Part shown: positions 21,278 to 32,789 of the stretch, one piece after another
Numbering within the stretch: position 1 is the stretch's first letter
How the letters are laid out: every line of letters begins with the position of its first letter
Source of the DNA: Nematostella vectensis
Taxonomy: Eukaryota > Cnidaria > Anthozoa > Actiniaria > Edwardsiidae
Assembly (NCBI RefSeq): GCF_932526225.1
Contig: NC_064044.1
Location: 1,123,001 to 1,187,000 of the forward strand
DNA: 64,000 bases
Reading direction: 5' to 3'
Program-made: the position numbers and the translations under genes
Notes under the pieces: generated by a model
Seen by the model: only the letters and a program-made list of their open reading frames with translations
What the model was told of the DNA's origin: nothing
The model's database searches: none

Positions 21278-21468
21278 CTGTACAAATGCAGTAAGCCGCT
21301 GACCATAGTTATCGGCGTCTATGTCCGGGGCCTTGAACTCCGTCAGTACGCCGCTGCTGTTGGGATTACCGAGGCGACTGGCGCTACTCGTGAATGATTC
21401 GAGCTGAGGGTTAGAACCCATGTCATGCCAGATCTCACGACGGACACCACGCAGCTGATCGGGGGAGT
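21278..21468 (-). CDS. Exon 8: PA14 domain, first part
   Basis: Encodes GVRREIWHDMGSNPQLESF and later NYGQRLTAFVQ, matching the start of PA14-like domains (G..RE.W..i, then F.AP...NYGQRL). It is 191 bp, phase 1 to phase 0. The CR1/L2-like LINE and a MITE lie in the intron upstream. Confidence 0.85.
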
Positions 21469-21519
21469 CTGGGGCGAGGAAATATGAGAACAGTTTCTTT
21501 TACCTGAACACTTAATGAA

Positions 21520-22262
21520 ACACCTTATCGAACACTTAATCAAACACGTAATCGAACACTAATCCAGCACCTGATCCGACATCTAATTAATCAAATAATA
21601 GAACACCAATGAAATACCTAATCGAACACCTACCTTATTACACTTAATTTTCGCGACGTCAAAATTTCACGATTTTGAGATGGCGATATTTCGCGACACT
21701 ATATTTTCGCGATTTTCCTATTTTCGTAAAAAACAGGATCATTTTATTTTCGCGATTTGGGGAAAATATAAACAAGCAAAAAGCAAGTGGAATTAAAATG
21801 TGCTGTAATCATCAAAACTGAAACAATTTGTAACGAAAAGATGCGTGGGCTAAATTTAGTTTCATAAAAATATATAAATACAAGTCAACCCCTTACCGTA
21901 TTATATATACATTAGATGACTAAGTAGATAAGGTGTTTCCATAAAGCTTATTAAGCGGTCCATATTCCCCTAAAGGCTTCTTGTGTACTCACTTAATTTT
22001 CGTGCATGCCAATTTTAGGGACACTTAATTTTCGCGTAATTTTTAGAATCGCGAAATTAAAGTGACCCGAAAATTAATTTTAATAAGGTAATCGAACATC
22101 TTATCAAACACTTAATCAAACAATAAATCAAACACCTAATCCAACACCTAATCATTCACATAATCGAGTATCTAATGAAACACATAACCGAACACCTAAT
22201 CGAACACCTAATCAAACACCTAATCGAACACCTAATCAAACACCTAATCATTCACATAATCA
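21520..22262. repeat. 12-bp tandem repeat (CACCTAATCGAA-type) split by a MITE
   Basis: Units flank the MITE on both sides (21,520-21,632 and 22,089-22,262) and stop at the 5' end of the LINE. Confidence 0.8.
21633..22088. mobile_element. MITE, 456 bp, TA target duplication
   Basis: Inverted ends CCTTATTACACTTAATTTTC and its imperfect complement ending TAATAAGG, flanked by TA on both sides. This is the mark of Tc1/mariner-type transposition. Several internal TTTTCGCGA words occur in both orientations. No coding capacity. Confidence 0.8.
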
Positions 22263-22456
22263 AGATCAGCTGATCTGTCGCTGATCTTTCGCTGATCTTT
22301 CTGATGTCGCTGATCTTTCGCTTGTCCGGAGAAGGAGATGTCTATATATTGGAGGTCGATACGTGTGCTTATCAAAGTACAGCATTGATGGGAGAATATA
22401 ACTAGTCATTTTTTATTTCCATTTTGTTTAGTTTGCTCTTTTAATTTGTTGCGTCT

Positions 22457-23260
22457 TTGTATTTAATCATGCCGAGAAAGTCATCAAAAAAGGCAGCGAA
22501 GAACCGAACTGATTCTTTATCTCCCGGTCCGACTACTATCGTCGAGGACGAGGAATTGGTTACATTGGCGGCCGTGAAAAATCTTCTGGCCGTCCAGGAA
22601 TCCATGATGAGATCCGTATTTGAATCAATGGTATCGCAGATATGTAGCCGGGTCGATGACCTGGTAGAGAAGGTTTCGGGCCTAAAGGCAAGCCTTGAGT
22701 TCACTCAGAGTGAGGTTGAACGCTTTGGGCCTATCAACAAGAAAGTTAAAGAGACTGACAGCGAGGTTGTTAAAGTAAAGGACGCTCTCGAGTATCTCGA
22801 GAACCAGTCGAGACGTAATAATATACGTGTGTCCGGAATACCCGAAAGTCCAGGAGAGTCGTGGGCCGATTCAGAAGCTAAAGTGAAAGAGGCGATCCAG
22901 ACGAAGCTTGGTTTGGAGATTGAGATCGAAAGGGCGCACCGCGTAGAAAGGAAAAAGGCAAAGGGCAGATCCTTGACGCAGTCGGAGAAAGAGAGGCCGA
23001 GGACGATTGTCTGTAAACTCAAGGACTGGAAGACGAAGGAGGCGGTTGTGAGAAAGGCCAGGATTGACAAGCCGGCGGGTCTCTACGTTGCAGAAGACCT
23101 TGCAAGGGCTACACTTCTTAAGAGGGAAGCTAAAATCGAAGAGATGAAGAAGGCGAGAGCTGAAGGGAAGAGGGCTTACTTCATACTAGACCGCCTAATT
23201 ATTAGAGATCAGAAACAGGATGCAGCCGAAGGTAAAATCCAGGCAGCCGGCAGCGGATAG
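22457..23260 (+). CDS. LINE ORF1 protein (coiled coil plus RRM-like, RNA-binding)
   Basis: 267 codons. A Lys-rich N-terminus (MPRKSSKKAAK) is followed by a heptad-rich segment at about residues 55-120 (V-D-D-L-V-E-K-V..L, ending LEYLENQSRRNNIRV). A conserved fold follows with R-NN-IRVSGIPE, ERAHRV and a basic C-terminus. This matches the L1-type ORF1 family, which binds element RNA as a trimer. The translation start ATG at 22,457 is intact (the ATG at 22,469 is in frame and may be used instead). Confidence 0.85.
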   Translation: MYLIMPRKSSKKAAKNRTDSLSPGPTTIVEDEELVTLAAVKNLLAVQESMMRSVFESMVSQICSRVDDLVEKVSGLKASLEFTQSEVERFGPINKKVKETDSEVVKVKDALEYLENQSRRNNIRVSGIPESPGESWADSEAKVKEAIQTKLGLEIEIERAHRVERKKAKGRSLTQSEKERPRTIVCKLKDWKTKEAVVRKARIDKPAGLYVAEDLARATLLKREAKIEEMKKARAEGKRAYFILDRLIIRDQKQDAAEGKIQAAGSG

Positions 23261-26200
23261 TGTGATAAGTAATCTGAATATTCCTTTAGCTAACGTTTTG
23301 CCTTTTTGTCATTTATCGGATGAAGATTTTCAATCAGCGCTTTTTGAACAGCAAAATGGCGTAATTAGATTCGATCATGATCGATTAGAAAATCTTAAAT
23401 TCAACCCCTTACTTTCTGAAACAAACAAGCAACTTAGCTTATGCGTTAATAACGATCCCGATGCAAATTTCTATTCGTCGTTTACATGTGACTACTACAT
23501 CGAGGATCAATTTAACGAATTAGTGAATAGTAAGACGGAAAAGGGGTTGTCTATTTTACATTTGAATACCCGAAGTTTGTCCGGTAATTTTGATAAGGTA
23601 ACCAATTTACTGTCAACACTGAATTTAACTTTCTCAATGATAGGAATTAGTGAGACTTGGCTAAAAAATGTTTGTCATTCTTGTGACATTCCAGGCTACA
23701 ATTATGTTCATGAACCACGCAAAGGCAGAACTGGGGGAGGTGTTGGCTTGTATCTAAAACAGGAATTCGAGTTTAAATGCCGCCCGGAAATATGTTTTCT
23801 GATACCTGCGCGGAATCCTTATTTGTTGAAATAACTCGTCAAAAGGAAAGAAACATTATTGTTGGCGTTGTCTATAGACCGCCAGAAAAAGACGTACAAG
23901 AATTTTGTGATGAACTAGATCAAATTCTTTTAGCCATCTCTAAAAATAACAAGTTGTGTATATTAATGGCCGATTGGAATTTGGACCTAATGAAGCATGA
24001 TACCCATCGTTTAACTGCTGAATTTTTGGACATAATGTATTCTAAAATGTTTTTCCTTTGATAACGCGCCCAACAAGAATAACTTCTCATACCGCTACAC
24101 TTCTTGACAATATCTTTATTAACGACCACAATAGTTTCAGTAAAAGCGGGGTATTGTTTTCGGATGTATCTGATCACTTACCAGTTTTTACTTTACTTTC
24201 AGAAAATATTAATGTTGTTGATCACAAACAATGGACATTTTATAGAGAAAAATCCGCCACCAGCAAGGCGAAATTTAGATCTGAACTAGAAATGCACAGT
24301 TGGGATCATATCCCTGATGATGATCCTTGTAGTGCTTATAGCAATTTCCTAGATACGTTTACGACGATTTATAACAATTGTTTTCCATTAAAAAAAGTAA
24401 AAACAAAGAAAAGCATTACAAGGAAGCCTTGGTTAACTAAAGGTCTCCTGAGGTCAATCAAGAAAAAAAATAACTTATATAGGCAATTCTTATGCTCTCC
24501 AACATTACGTCACGAACATCAATATAAGAAGTTTAGAAATAAGCTTAATCACATACTTAAAATAGCAAAGCGTGATTATTATGACAAAAAACTATCCGTA
24601 TACAAATCCGACGTTAAAAAAACGTGGAGAATTCTTAATGAAGTTATTAATCGCCGTCAAAGTAATTCACGTTTGCCTTCTATATTTAAGGTTGCCGGCC
24701 GTGAAGTCAGCGATCCGATGGAGATTGCAAATGGTTTTTGTGATTATTTCACAAATCTTGGTCCCTCGTTAGCGGAGAAAGTAACATCTTCTGACAAATG
24801 TTTCTCTAGTTTTCTGAATAATAATATTCTTAATTCAATATTTTTTTCTGATACTGATCACCAAGAAATCATTGAGATCTGCTCAAGCCTTCGTCCTGGC
24901 ACAGCTGCTGGGTTTGATAATATCCACATGGATATTATAAAGCCAAATATTGATATCATTTCCAAACCAATAGCTGATATTATCAATTTATCTACTCGGT
25001 CTGGTATAGTCCCAAAGAAGTTAAAAGTGGCACGCGTTTTACCACTGTTTAAGACTGGTGATCAGGCTTTTTATGCAAACTATAGACCTGTATCCGTCTT
25101 ACCAGTTTTTTCGAAATTTTTCGAGAAAGTTGTATATAAACGGTTATATAATTTCCTGATTAAATATGATATTCTATCAAATAACCAATATGGTTTTAGA
25201 AAGAACCATTCGACAGCTCTTGCACTTCTTCATTTATACGATACTCTATCTAGTGCTATTGATTATAAAAAATATACTCTAGGCGTTTTTATTGATCTGT
25301 CAAAGGCGTTTGACACAGTCAATCATGGCATTTTACTAGCGAAATTGCATAACTATGGAATACGTGGAACTCCTCTCGCATGGTTTGAAAGTTATCTTTC
25401 AGATAGAGAGCAGTTTGTAAATTTTAATGGCGTTTCTTCTTGTCGTAAATTAGTGAAGTGCGGTGTCCCACAAGGCAGCGTGCTCGGGCCGCTTCTCTTT
25501 CTGATTTATATCAATGATATATGTAGCGTTTCAACCGCCTTAGACATTCTTTTATTTGCTGATGATACAAGTATATTTTTCTCCCATAAAAACATAGACT
25601 CATTATGTCTCACAATCAATAATGAACTTACCAAATTAACAGATTGGTTTTGTGCAAACAAGTTATCTATAAATATAAAAAAATCAAACTATATTATCTT
25701 TAGGCCACGGCAAAAAAGGCAAAAACTTGATATAAAGGTCACCTTAGGTGATCAGAATATAAAGCGAGTCAAAGAAACAGTATTTTTAGGTGTTATTCTT
25801 GACGAACACTTGACATGGTTACCACATATTACCAATGCCGCGCGTAAGGTTTCAAAAGCTGTAGGAATTATGTATAAAGCAAGTTTTTGCCTTTCAAAGC
25901 AATCACTATTGACGTTGTATTATTCTTTGTTATATCCATACTTGCAATACTGTCTTTGTGTTTGGGGATCCACTTATCCATCTAATTTAAATCGTATTCT
26001 TATGCTCCAAAAACGAGCAATACGTATAATTGTTGGAGCATCCTATGATGCACACACTGATCCGATATATAGGAATCTAAACATATTGAAATTCAATTAT
26101 TTATTTTTATTTCAAATAGGTAAGTTAATGTATCAATTTAAAAATAGGTTACTTCCCCAAACATTTAACAGGATATTTCAATTGAACTCTCAAATTCACG

Positions 26201-26379
26201 ATTATTACACGAGAAGCTCTAACTTGTTCCATATTTCAAAGTTTAGAACAAATATACATAAGTTTGCGTTAAGACATCAGGGACCTAAATATTTCAATTC
26301 ATTGCCTTCTGATATTCAGTCTGCCAAAACGCTTAACTCTTTTTGTAATAAGTTAAAGACTTCTCTTATTAACTCTTAA
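23220..26379 (+). pseudogene. LINE ORF2: apurinic endonuclease plus reverse transcriptase, two frameshifts
   Basis: Overlaps the ORF1 end by 41 nt in another frame. The first segment (to about 23,800) has the endonuclease start (LHLNTRSLSGNFDKV, GISETWLK). A shift near 23,800-23,815 moves into the frame with VGVVYRPPE and ADWNLDL. A second shift near 24,055 leads to the long frame (24,058-26,379) with SDHLPVF, then RT motifs FIDLSKAFDTVNH (about 25,291), GVPQGSVLGPLLFLIYIND (about 25,460) and FADDTS (about 25,555). Terminal TAA at 26,377-26,379. RT and C-terminal regions look intact. The shifts lie only in the endonuclease, so the copy is inactive but young. Confidence 0.9.
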
Positions 26380-26756
26380 TTTTTTTTTCTTTCTCGATTT
26401 GTGTTTGTGTGTGTGTGTTTTTTATATAAGTATGAAAAAAAAATATGAAAGGTCTCCTACCAAATATTTATATGATTAATCTGACTGTCCGAACTATCAA
26501 ATATGTATTTTCTGTTAAGATTTAGGAGGTCCGTCTCGTATAAGCCTTGCGGTTTCTTACGGTCCTCCTTGTCACACTATGTAAATTATTATAATTATCT
26601 TTATTTGAAAAAAATGTATTAAGTGACAAAACAATAAACTGAAAACTGATAATCGAGTACCTGATTAAAAAGCTTACCTGTGATAAAATAAGAGTACAGT
26701 ATTTGCACAGTTAAGATTAACATCTGTTAACAAGAAGATAAACCCGCGCTACTTAC

Positions 26757-27042
26757 CGACAGTATTGACCGCGATCTCACACAAGACAAGCTGCTGCTTC
26801 TCCCCCACTATCTTCACTTGAACCTTGAGCGCGCGAATCGGTGGCTGGCATAAGAAGCTGCGCCCGCACTCAGTTGCCCTGCGGTCCGTGGTAAGACACG
26901 TGACTGTTGTTTGCTCATCGCTAATCGTTACGTTGATGTTGTTCAGCGGATAACCATCACAGCAGTATCGTCTGCTTGAAAGGTACACCTTGTACACGTG
27001 ACGAGCACGTGACAGGCTAGCCTCGAACCAAGGGTTGCTCTC
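26757..27042 (-). CDS. Exon 7: C-terminal part of fucolectin-like / F5-8C domain
   Basis: Begins ESNPWFEASL and carries VYLSSRRYCCDGYPLNN-type residues and a closing L-C-E-I-A-V strand, as in eel-fucolectin (FTP) domains. These usually bind fucose and calcium; I infer a lectin fold only, not a ligand. It is 286 bp, phase 0 to phase 1, with donor GTAAGT (26,751-26,756). Confidence 0.85.
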
Positions 27043-27425
27043 CTAGGGATTCAACAGACTCTGTCATCCGCCATTTCGTCATATTTTCAATAAACCAAGT
27101 GTGAGAAGGCATCTATTACAATCGCCTGATTTGGGATTGAATTACAACTTTTTTTTATTAAATTTGGTGAATGACATATAAAACATTGTTTTGAGATGGT
27201 TTCCGCTAAATATAATGATGATGATGAAGATCATGAATATATTAATTAAATAACTGTAATTATGATGATAATCATGATGATAAAAATATGAAGAATTTAA
27301 TCAATGCAATGATGAATTGTTTTAATGAATTGATAATGAATTTTTATTTAACGAAATATAATTTCCATAACAGAATCAATCCTATCAATAGCAATGTTTA
27401 ATGATTGGGCAAGTACTGCACGTAC
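27043..27425. other. AT-rich intron between exons 7 and 6
   Basis: GATGATGAT and AATGAAT low-complexity sequence. Nothing else recognised. Confidence 0.5.
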
Positions 27426-27532
27426 CGAATTGGTCTTCGCGCACGTAGAATGATCTCCGTCTACGGCGTTTTCGCCTGGAAAGGCTGACATTTGGGAAGA
27501 CTGGAGTACGTGTGCTCCGTGTAACGGATTCA
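27426..27532 (-). CDS. Exon 6: N-terminal part of fucolectin-like / F5-8C domain
   Basis: Encodes VNPLHGAHVLQSSQMSAF followed by the hallmark AVDG-x-HSTCAKT segment of fucolectin/discoidin-type lectin folds. It is 107 bp, entering in phase 1 and leaving in phase 0, with donor GTACGT. Confidence 0.85.
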
Positions 27533-27727
27533 CTGATAAAATATAAGAGAATAGCATCATCGATCAACAATCAGTTAAACATACCTGAAGAAATGCGGAC
27601 AGATAGAAAGCCTATCCACAAACAGACAGATAGACAAAGAGCCGGACGCACAGAAGGACGGACAGACAGATAGACAAAGCATTTGATCCGGAAATTACAT
27701 CTTTACTCACACAAGTCTCGTTTTTAC

Positions 27728-28117
27728 CTGTGAAATTCGTGTTCAGCGCATATATCACTGTATTCTTGGTTGGCACATCACAGCATAGGGTCTTATTATG
27801 GAAGGACACAATCTGATGGAGCAGTGAGCCCCTATCAATAACGAACACCGGTAGAAGGCCCTTCCTGGCGCTCCTAGGGGAGAAGAAGAAATCCCATGGA
27901 GGGCACTTCAGTGGGAGGCGCGGGTTCTTCTCCATTTCAGACACGTAGACGCCTTTGCTGTCCCGGCAGAGGAGGTAGATGTCGTCATCATGGTTAAGGG
28001 AGGCCTGGGACAGCTCCAGGTTCTGAAGGAAGGTTGTGACGCCAGGGGAGGGATCCGCATTCAGGCTTAAGAAACCGAACCCAGTTTCGTCGGCGTACAG
28101 GTAGAGCGATAAGACCG
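27728..28117 (-). CDS. Exon 5: unknown 130-residue module
   Basis: A phase 1-1 exon of 390 bp (acceptor CCCAG, donor GTAAAA) encoding LYLYADETGFGFLSLNADPS at its start and Cys residues in LLCRD, LKCPP and LCCDV. I do not recognise the domain. Its in-frame fit between MAM1 and the fucolectin-like exons and the lack of stops support it as coding. It is probably an extracellular beta-rich module. Confidence 0.75.
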
Positions 28118-28231
28118 CTGGGAAAGAAAGAGCAAACGCAGAATTTAGAATTTGGTAAAGGCAAATTAAAATAATCTTCCATTTTCAATGAGGGTCATTA
28201 TGATTCCGACCTGCCCTTTCTTAAAGTGTTG

Positions 28232-30598
28232 CTCGGATCCATTTCCCTGGCGAAGGAGATCTATCGCGTAAGGCCATTTCCCTAGCGAAGGGGAGTCTAT
28301 CGCGTACGGCCATTTCCCTAGCGAAATGGATCTATCACGTACGGCCATTCCCCTAGCGAAGGGGATCTATCGCGTACGGCCATTTCCCTAGCGAAGGGGA
28401 TCTATCGCGTACGGCCATTTCCCTAGCGAAGGGGATCTATCGCGTACGGCCATTTCCCTAGCGAAGGGGATCTATCGCGTACGGCCATTTCCCTAGCGAA
28501 GGGGATCTATCGCGTACGGCCATTTCCCTAGCGAAGGGGATCCATCGCGTAAGGCCATTTTCCTAGCGAAAGGGAGTCTATCGCGTACGGCCATTTCCCT
28601 AGCGAAGGGGATCTATCGCGTACGGCCATTTCCCTAGCGATAGCGGATCTATCGCGTACGGCCATTTCCCTAGCGAAAGGGATCTATCGCGTACGGCCAT
28701 TTCCCTAGCGAAGGGGATCTATCGCGTACGGCCATTTCCCTAGCGAAGGGGATCTATCGCGTACGGCCATTTCCCTAGCGAAGGGGATCTATCGCGTACG
28801 GCCATTCCCCCAGCGAAGGGGATCTATCGCGTACGGCCATTTCCCTAGCGAAGGGGATCTATCGCGTACGGCCATTTCCCTAGCGAAGGGGATCTAACGC
28901 GTAAGGCCATTTCCCTAGCGAAGGGGAGTCTATCGCGTACGTCCATTTCCCTAGCGAAATGGATCTATCACGTACGGCCATTTCCCTAGCGAAGGGGATC
29001 CATCGCGTACGGCCATTTCCCTAGCGAAGGGGATCTATCGCGTACGACCATTTCCCTGGCGAAGGGGATCTATCGCGTACAACCATTTCCCTAGCGAAGG
29101 GGATCTATCGCGTACGGCCATTTCCCTAGCGAAAGGGATCTATCGCGTACGGCCATTTCCCTAGCGAAGGGGATCTATCGCGTACGGCCATTTCCCTAGC
29201 AAAGGGGATCTATCACGTACGGCCATTTCCCTAGCGAAGGGGATCCATCGCGTACGGCCATTTCCCTAGCGAAGGGGATCTATCGCGTACGGCCATTTCC
29301 CTGGCGAAGGGGATCTATCGCGTACAACCATTTCCCTAGCGAAGGGGATCTATCGCGTACGGCCATTTCCCTAGCGAAAGGGATCTATCGCGTACGGCCA
29401 TTTCCCTAGCGAAGGGGATCTATCGCGTACGGCCATTTCCCTAGCGAAGGGGATCTATCGCGTACGGCCATTTCCCTAGCGAAGGGGATCTATCGCGTAC
29501 GGCCATTCCCCCAGCGAAGGGGATCTATCGCGTACGGCCATTTCCCTAGCGAAGGGGATCTATCGCGTACGGCCATTTCCCTAGCGAAGGGGATCTATCG
29601 CGTAAGGCCATTTCCCTAGCGAAGGGGAGTCTATTGCGTACGGCCATTTCCCTAGCGAAATGGATCTATCGCGTACGGCCATTTCCCTAGCGAAGGGGAT
29701 CTATCGCGTACGGCCATTTCCCTAGCGGAGGGGATCTATCGCGTACGGCCATTTCCCTAGCGAAGGGGATCTATCGCGTAAGGCCATTTCCCTAGCGAAG
29801 GGGAGTCTATCGCGTACGGCCATTTCCCTAGCGAAATGGATCTATCGCGTACGGCCATTTCCCTAGCGAAGGGGATCTATCGCGTACGGCCATTTCCCTA
29901 GCGAAGGGGATCTATCGCGTACGGCCATTTCCCTAGCGAAGGGGATCTATCGCGTACGGCCATTCCCCCAGCGAAGGGGATCTATCGCGTACGGCCATTT
30001 CCCTAGCGAAGGGGATCTATCGCGTACGGCCATTTCCCTAGCGAAGGGGATCTATCGCGTAAGGCCATTTCCCTAGCGAAGGGGATCTATTGCGTACGGC
30101 CATTTCCCTAGCGAAATGGATCTATCGCGTACGGCCATTTCCCTAGCGAAGGGGATCTATCGCGTACGGCCATTTCCCTAGCGGAGGGGATCTATCGCGT
30201 ACGGCCATTTCCCTAGCGAAGGGGATCTATCGCGTAAGGCCATTTCCCTAGCGAAGGGGAGTCTATCGCGTACGGCCATTTCCCTAGCGAAATGGATCTA
30301 TCACGTACGGCCATTTCCCTAGCGAAGGGGATCCATCGCGTACGGCCATTTCCCTAGCGAAGGGGATCTATCGCGTACGACCATTTCCCTGGCGAAGGAG
30401 ATCTATCGCGTAAGGCCATTTCCCTAGCAAAGGGGAGTCTATCGCGTACGGCCATTTCCCTAGCGAAATGGATCTATCACGTACGGCCATTCCCCTAGCG
30501 AAGGGGATCTATCGCGTACGGCAATTTCCCTAGCGAAGGGGATCTATTGCGTACGGCCATTTCCCTAGCGAAGGGAATCTATCGCGTACGGCCATTTC
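28232..30598. repeat. 35-bp minisatellite, about 67 copies, with higher-order structure
   Basis: Units GGCCATTTCCCTAGCGAAGG plus GGATCTATCGCGTAC. A variant series (GTAAGGCC, GGGGAGTCTATC, then AAATGGATC) recurs at intervals along the array, for example near 28,265, 28,905, 29,610, 29,785 and 30,235. That indicates duplication of multi-unit blocks. It fills most of the intron between exons 5 and 4. Confidence 0.97.
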
Positions 30599-30984
30599 AA
30601 AAGGTGCCAGTTATTTTGATGCACTGACGCACAATGTCCTCTTTACCCTTATTATAGAGTGGAATTTACCGTGTAAGCCCGTTCTTAAGGGGTATGCTAG
30701 TATGGCTATCGTAATTGGAGGTTTTAGTATTTACAGTCTCTTCAGTGCTTGGTGTCTCTGGGGAATCTAAGCATAGCTCCTATAGATAGGTTTACCTGAG
30801 TTGCAAAAGATTGAAAAACGTAATAAGTAAAAACTAAAAACTGTGAACTCCAAACTTAAAACTTGTAGGACAGTTGGACCCCGTTAAGGAATGCCCTTGA
30901 GTATCTTACATCAGTGAAACTTAGAATTTGTCTGCTTGTATTAGACTGGAACCCTGTTAAGCCCTTGAAATCTTTAGTGAAATC

Positions 30985-31555
30985 GTATAGAGGTTTCTTT
31001 TAGTGAGAGGGGGGTGTGTGGAATTAAGAGGGGGTGTGTGGAATTGATTTCTTTTAGTGAGAGGGGGTGTGTGGAACTAATTTCTTTTAGTGAGAGGGGG
31101 GTGTGTGGAATTAATTTCTTTTAGTGAGAGGGGGGTGTGTGGAATTAATTTCTTTTAGTGAGAGGGGGTGTGTGGAATTAATTTCTTTTAGTGAGAGGGG
31201 GGTGTGTGGAATTAATTTCTTTTAGTGAGAGGGGGGTGTGTGGAATTAATTTCTTTTAGTGAGAGGGGGGTGTGTGGAATTAATTTCTTTTAGTGAGAGG
31301 GGGGTGTGTGGAATTAATTTCTTTTAGTGAGAGGGGGGTGTGTGGAATTAATTTCTTTTAGTGAGAGGGGGGTGTGTGGAATTAATTTCTTTTAGTGAGA
31401 GGGGGGTGTGTGGAATTAATTTCTTTTAGTGAGAGGGGGTGTGTGGAATTAATTTCTTTTAGTGAGAGGGGGGTGTGTGGAATTAATTTCTTTTAGTGAG
31501 AGGGGGGTGTGTGGAATTAATTTCTTTTAGTGAGAGGGGGGTGTGTGGAATTAAG
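30985..31555. repeat. 33/34-bp minisatellite, about 16 copies
   Basis: Units TTTCTTTTAGTGAGAGGGGG plus GTGTGTGGAATTAA, ending just before the exon 4 donor. Very homogeneous, differing mainly in G-run length. Confidence 0.95.
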
Positions 31556-31567
31556 CAAATAACTCAC

Positions 31568-31658
31568 CCCTACTGTTGCACTTGCCAGGATGGAACGTGA
31601 TGTCATCAATCGCTGCATCACCTTGGAAACTCTTACCAACGATGCCGTCAATAAATAT
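31568..31658 (-). CDS. Exon 4: MAM1 C-terminal third
   Basis: Encodes IFIDGIVGKSFQGDAAIDD and a closing Cys, the conserved MAM ending (G-D-x-A-I-D-D...C). It is 91 bp, entering in phase 0 and leaving in phase 1, with donor GTGAGT at 31,562-31,567. It completes a 159-residue MAM domain. Confidence 0.9.
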
Positions 31659-31879
31659 CTACAAGTGAAACGATAATCATTATCATTATTTTCATGCATT
31701 GGGGGTGTTCATTCTTCTATATCAACAGATGAATCTGTTTTCTAATGTAAGGAAATAAGTATTATAGTTATTCAAGTATATCCCTATACTTTTTTAATGT
31801 TTAATTTTATTTGCGCTGCAATAGAACCATCAAACTTGGCATAAAAAAAAACCTCACACAAGTCTGTGTCATCAGATTC

Positions 31880-32190
31880 GTGCTAACGTCAAACTCCCCC
31901 TATTATCGTATATGGACCTGTGTCGCACGCCAGGTCTTATTACTTACGTTAAACTCCCCCTTTTTTGTATATCGAACTGTGCATCACGTAAGGCCTCTTA
32001 CGTTAAACTCCCCCTTTTCTTGTTTATGGACCTGTGCCGCCCGTCAGGTCTTATTACTTACGTTAACACCCCCCCCCCCCCCCCCCACGCTTTATCTTGT
32101 ATATAGACCCGTGTCGCACGCTAGGACTTATTACTAACGTTAAACTCCCCCTTCTCCTGTATATCGACTTGTGCCGCACGCCAGGTCTGG
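31880..32190. repeat. Five tandem copies of the exon 3 end and splice donor
   Basis: Units of about 60-85 bp carry TTACTTACGTTAAACTCCCC and GTATAT.GACCTGTG, then CGCACGCCAGGTC. On the gene strand this is the final coding stretch of exon 3 (GGCGTGCGGCACAAGTCGAT onward) followed by AAC/GTTAGT or AAC/GTAAGT. Decoy copies have the better consensus donor GTAAGT. A C-run interrupts one unit at about 32,069-32,086. Confidence 0.88.
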
Positions 32191-32392
32191 CCATGCTCTC
32201 CCGCCTTGAACCACAGCGCCCGGACCCCTCCGGTGGTGTTGACTTGGACTATAAGCCTGCCCATGTCGCCGCCGTACATGTGATACCAGAACATCAGGCA
32301 TTGAGGACCGGTCAGCGGGGGGCTGGTGATGCGCGCGAAGTCGCCCATGCCTCGAGGGTAGGAAGCCTCGATAAACAAGTAGGTACCGGAGC
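32139..32392 (-). CDS. Exon 3: MAM1 middle
   Basis: Encodes the MAM core with YLFIEAS and a C-x-x-FWYHMYGGDMG motif, followed by beta-strand repeats. The length of 254 bp equals the matching MAM3 exon exactly, which supports the choice of the non-consensus donor GTTAGT (32,133-32,138). The exon's 3' end and donor are repeated as a minisatellite downstream (31,880-32,190). Confidence 0.88.
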
Positions 32393-32602
32393 CTGGTGAT
32401 TGGAATGGCTTATGAGCATTTATGATGCTGTTTGGCTCAGATTTTAGCGGAGATGATGATTATGTTAGTAGTAGGATTAATGCGAATGCCCATATAAGTA
32501 ATTGTATTGTCATCGAAGTCATCTCTCTTTGACACCGAATTTAAATCTTAAATGCTTTAATTATTATTTAATTATCATAGCTTTACTGTTTACTCGGGTT
32601 AC

Positions 32603-32734
32603 CTGTGGTGTGATCTCCGCGGGGGCCTGTGAAGGCGCTTGGAGTTTCCCCTCGTCCCAGGCTCCAATCAAACTCGTCTACAGTTACGACATTTTCCCAG
32701 TTACACATGGAACCTCGCTCGAACGAACAGTCGG
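32603..32734 (-). CDS. Exon 2: MAM1 N-terminal third
   Basis: Reads [16 protein letters not shown]... and on to a [19 protein letters not shown] segment, the standard start of a MAM domain (Cys, F-E, Gly, Cys, W, then a GP..DHT motif). It is 132 bp with phase 1 at both ends. The acceptor CAAG is at 32,735 and the donor GTAACC at 32,602. Confidence 0.9.
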
Positions 32735-32789
32735 CTTGGGAGACAATCATCATTAAATAAATATTTGTACTCTGAATGGAAACACATGA

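Larger units (their letters stand above)
22265..26640 (+). mobile_element. Nearly full-length CR1/L2-type LINE, about 4.4 kb
   Basis: A GATC-rich 5' leader with CTGATCTTTCG repeats precedes ORF1 and an overlapping ORF2. The 3' UTR ends near 26,620-26,640 without a clear poly(A). The element sits in the intron between exons 7 and 8, antisense to the gene. Exact ends are uncertain because the flanks are repetitive. Confidence 0.85.

Noticed and set aside
28232-30598. CRISPR-like array
   Set aside because: Units are contiguous with no unique spacers, and the context is eukaryotic.
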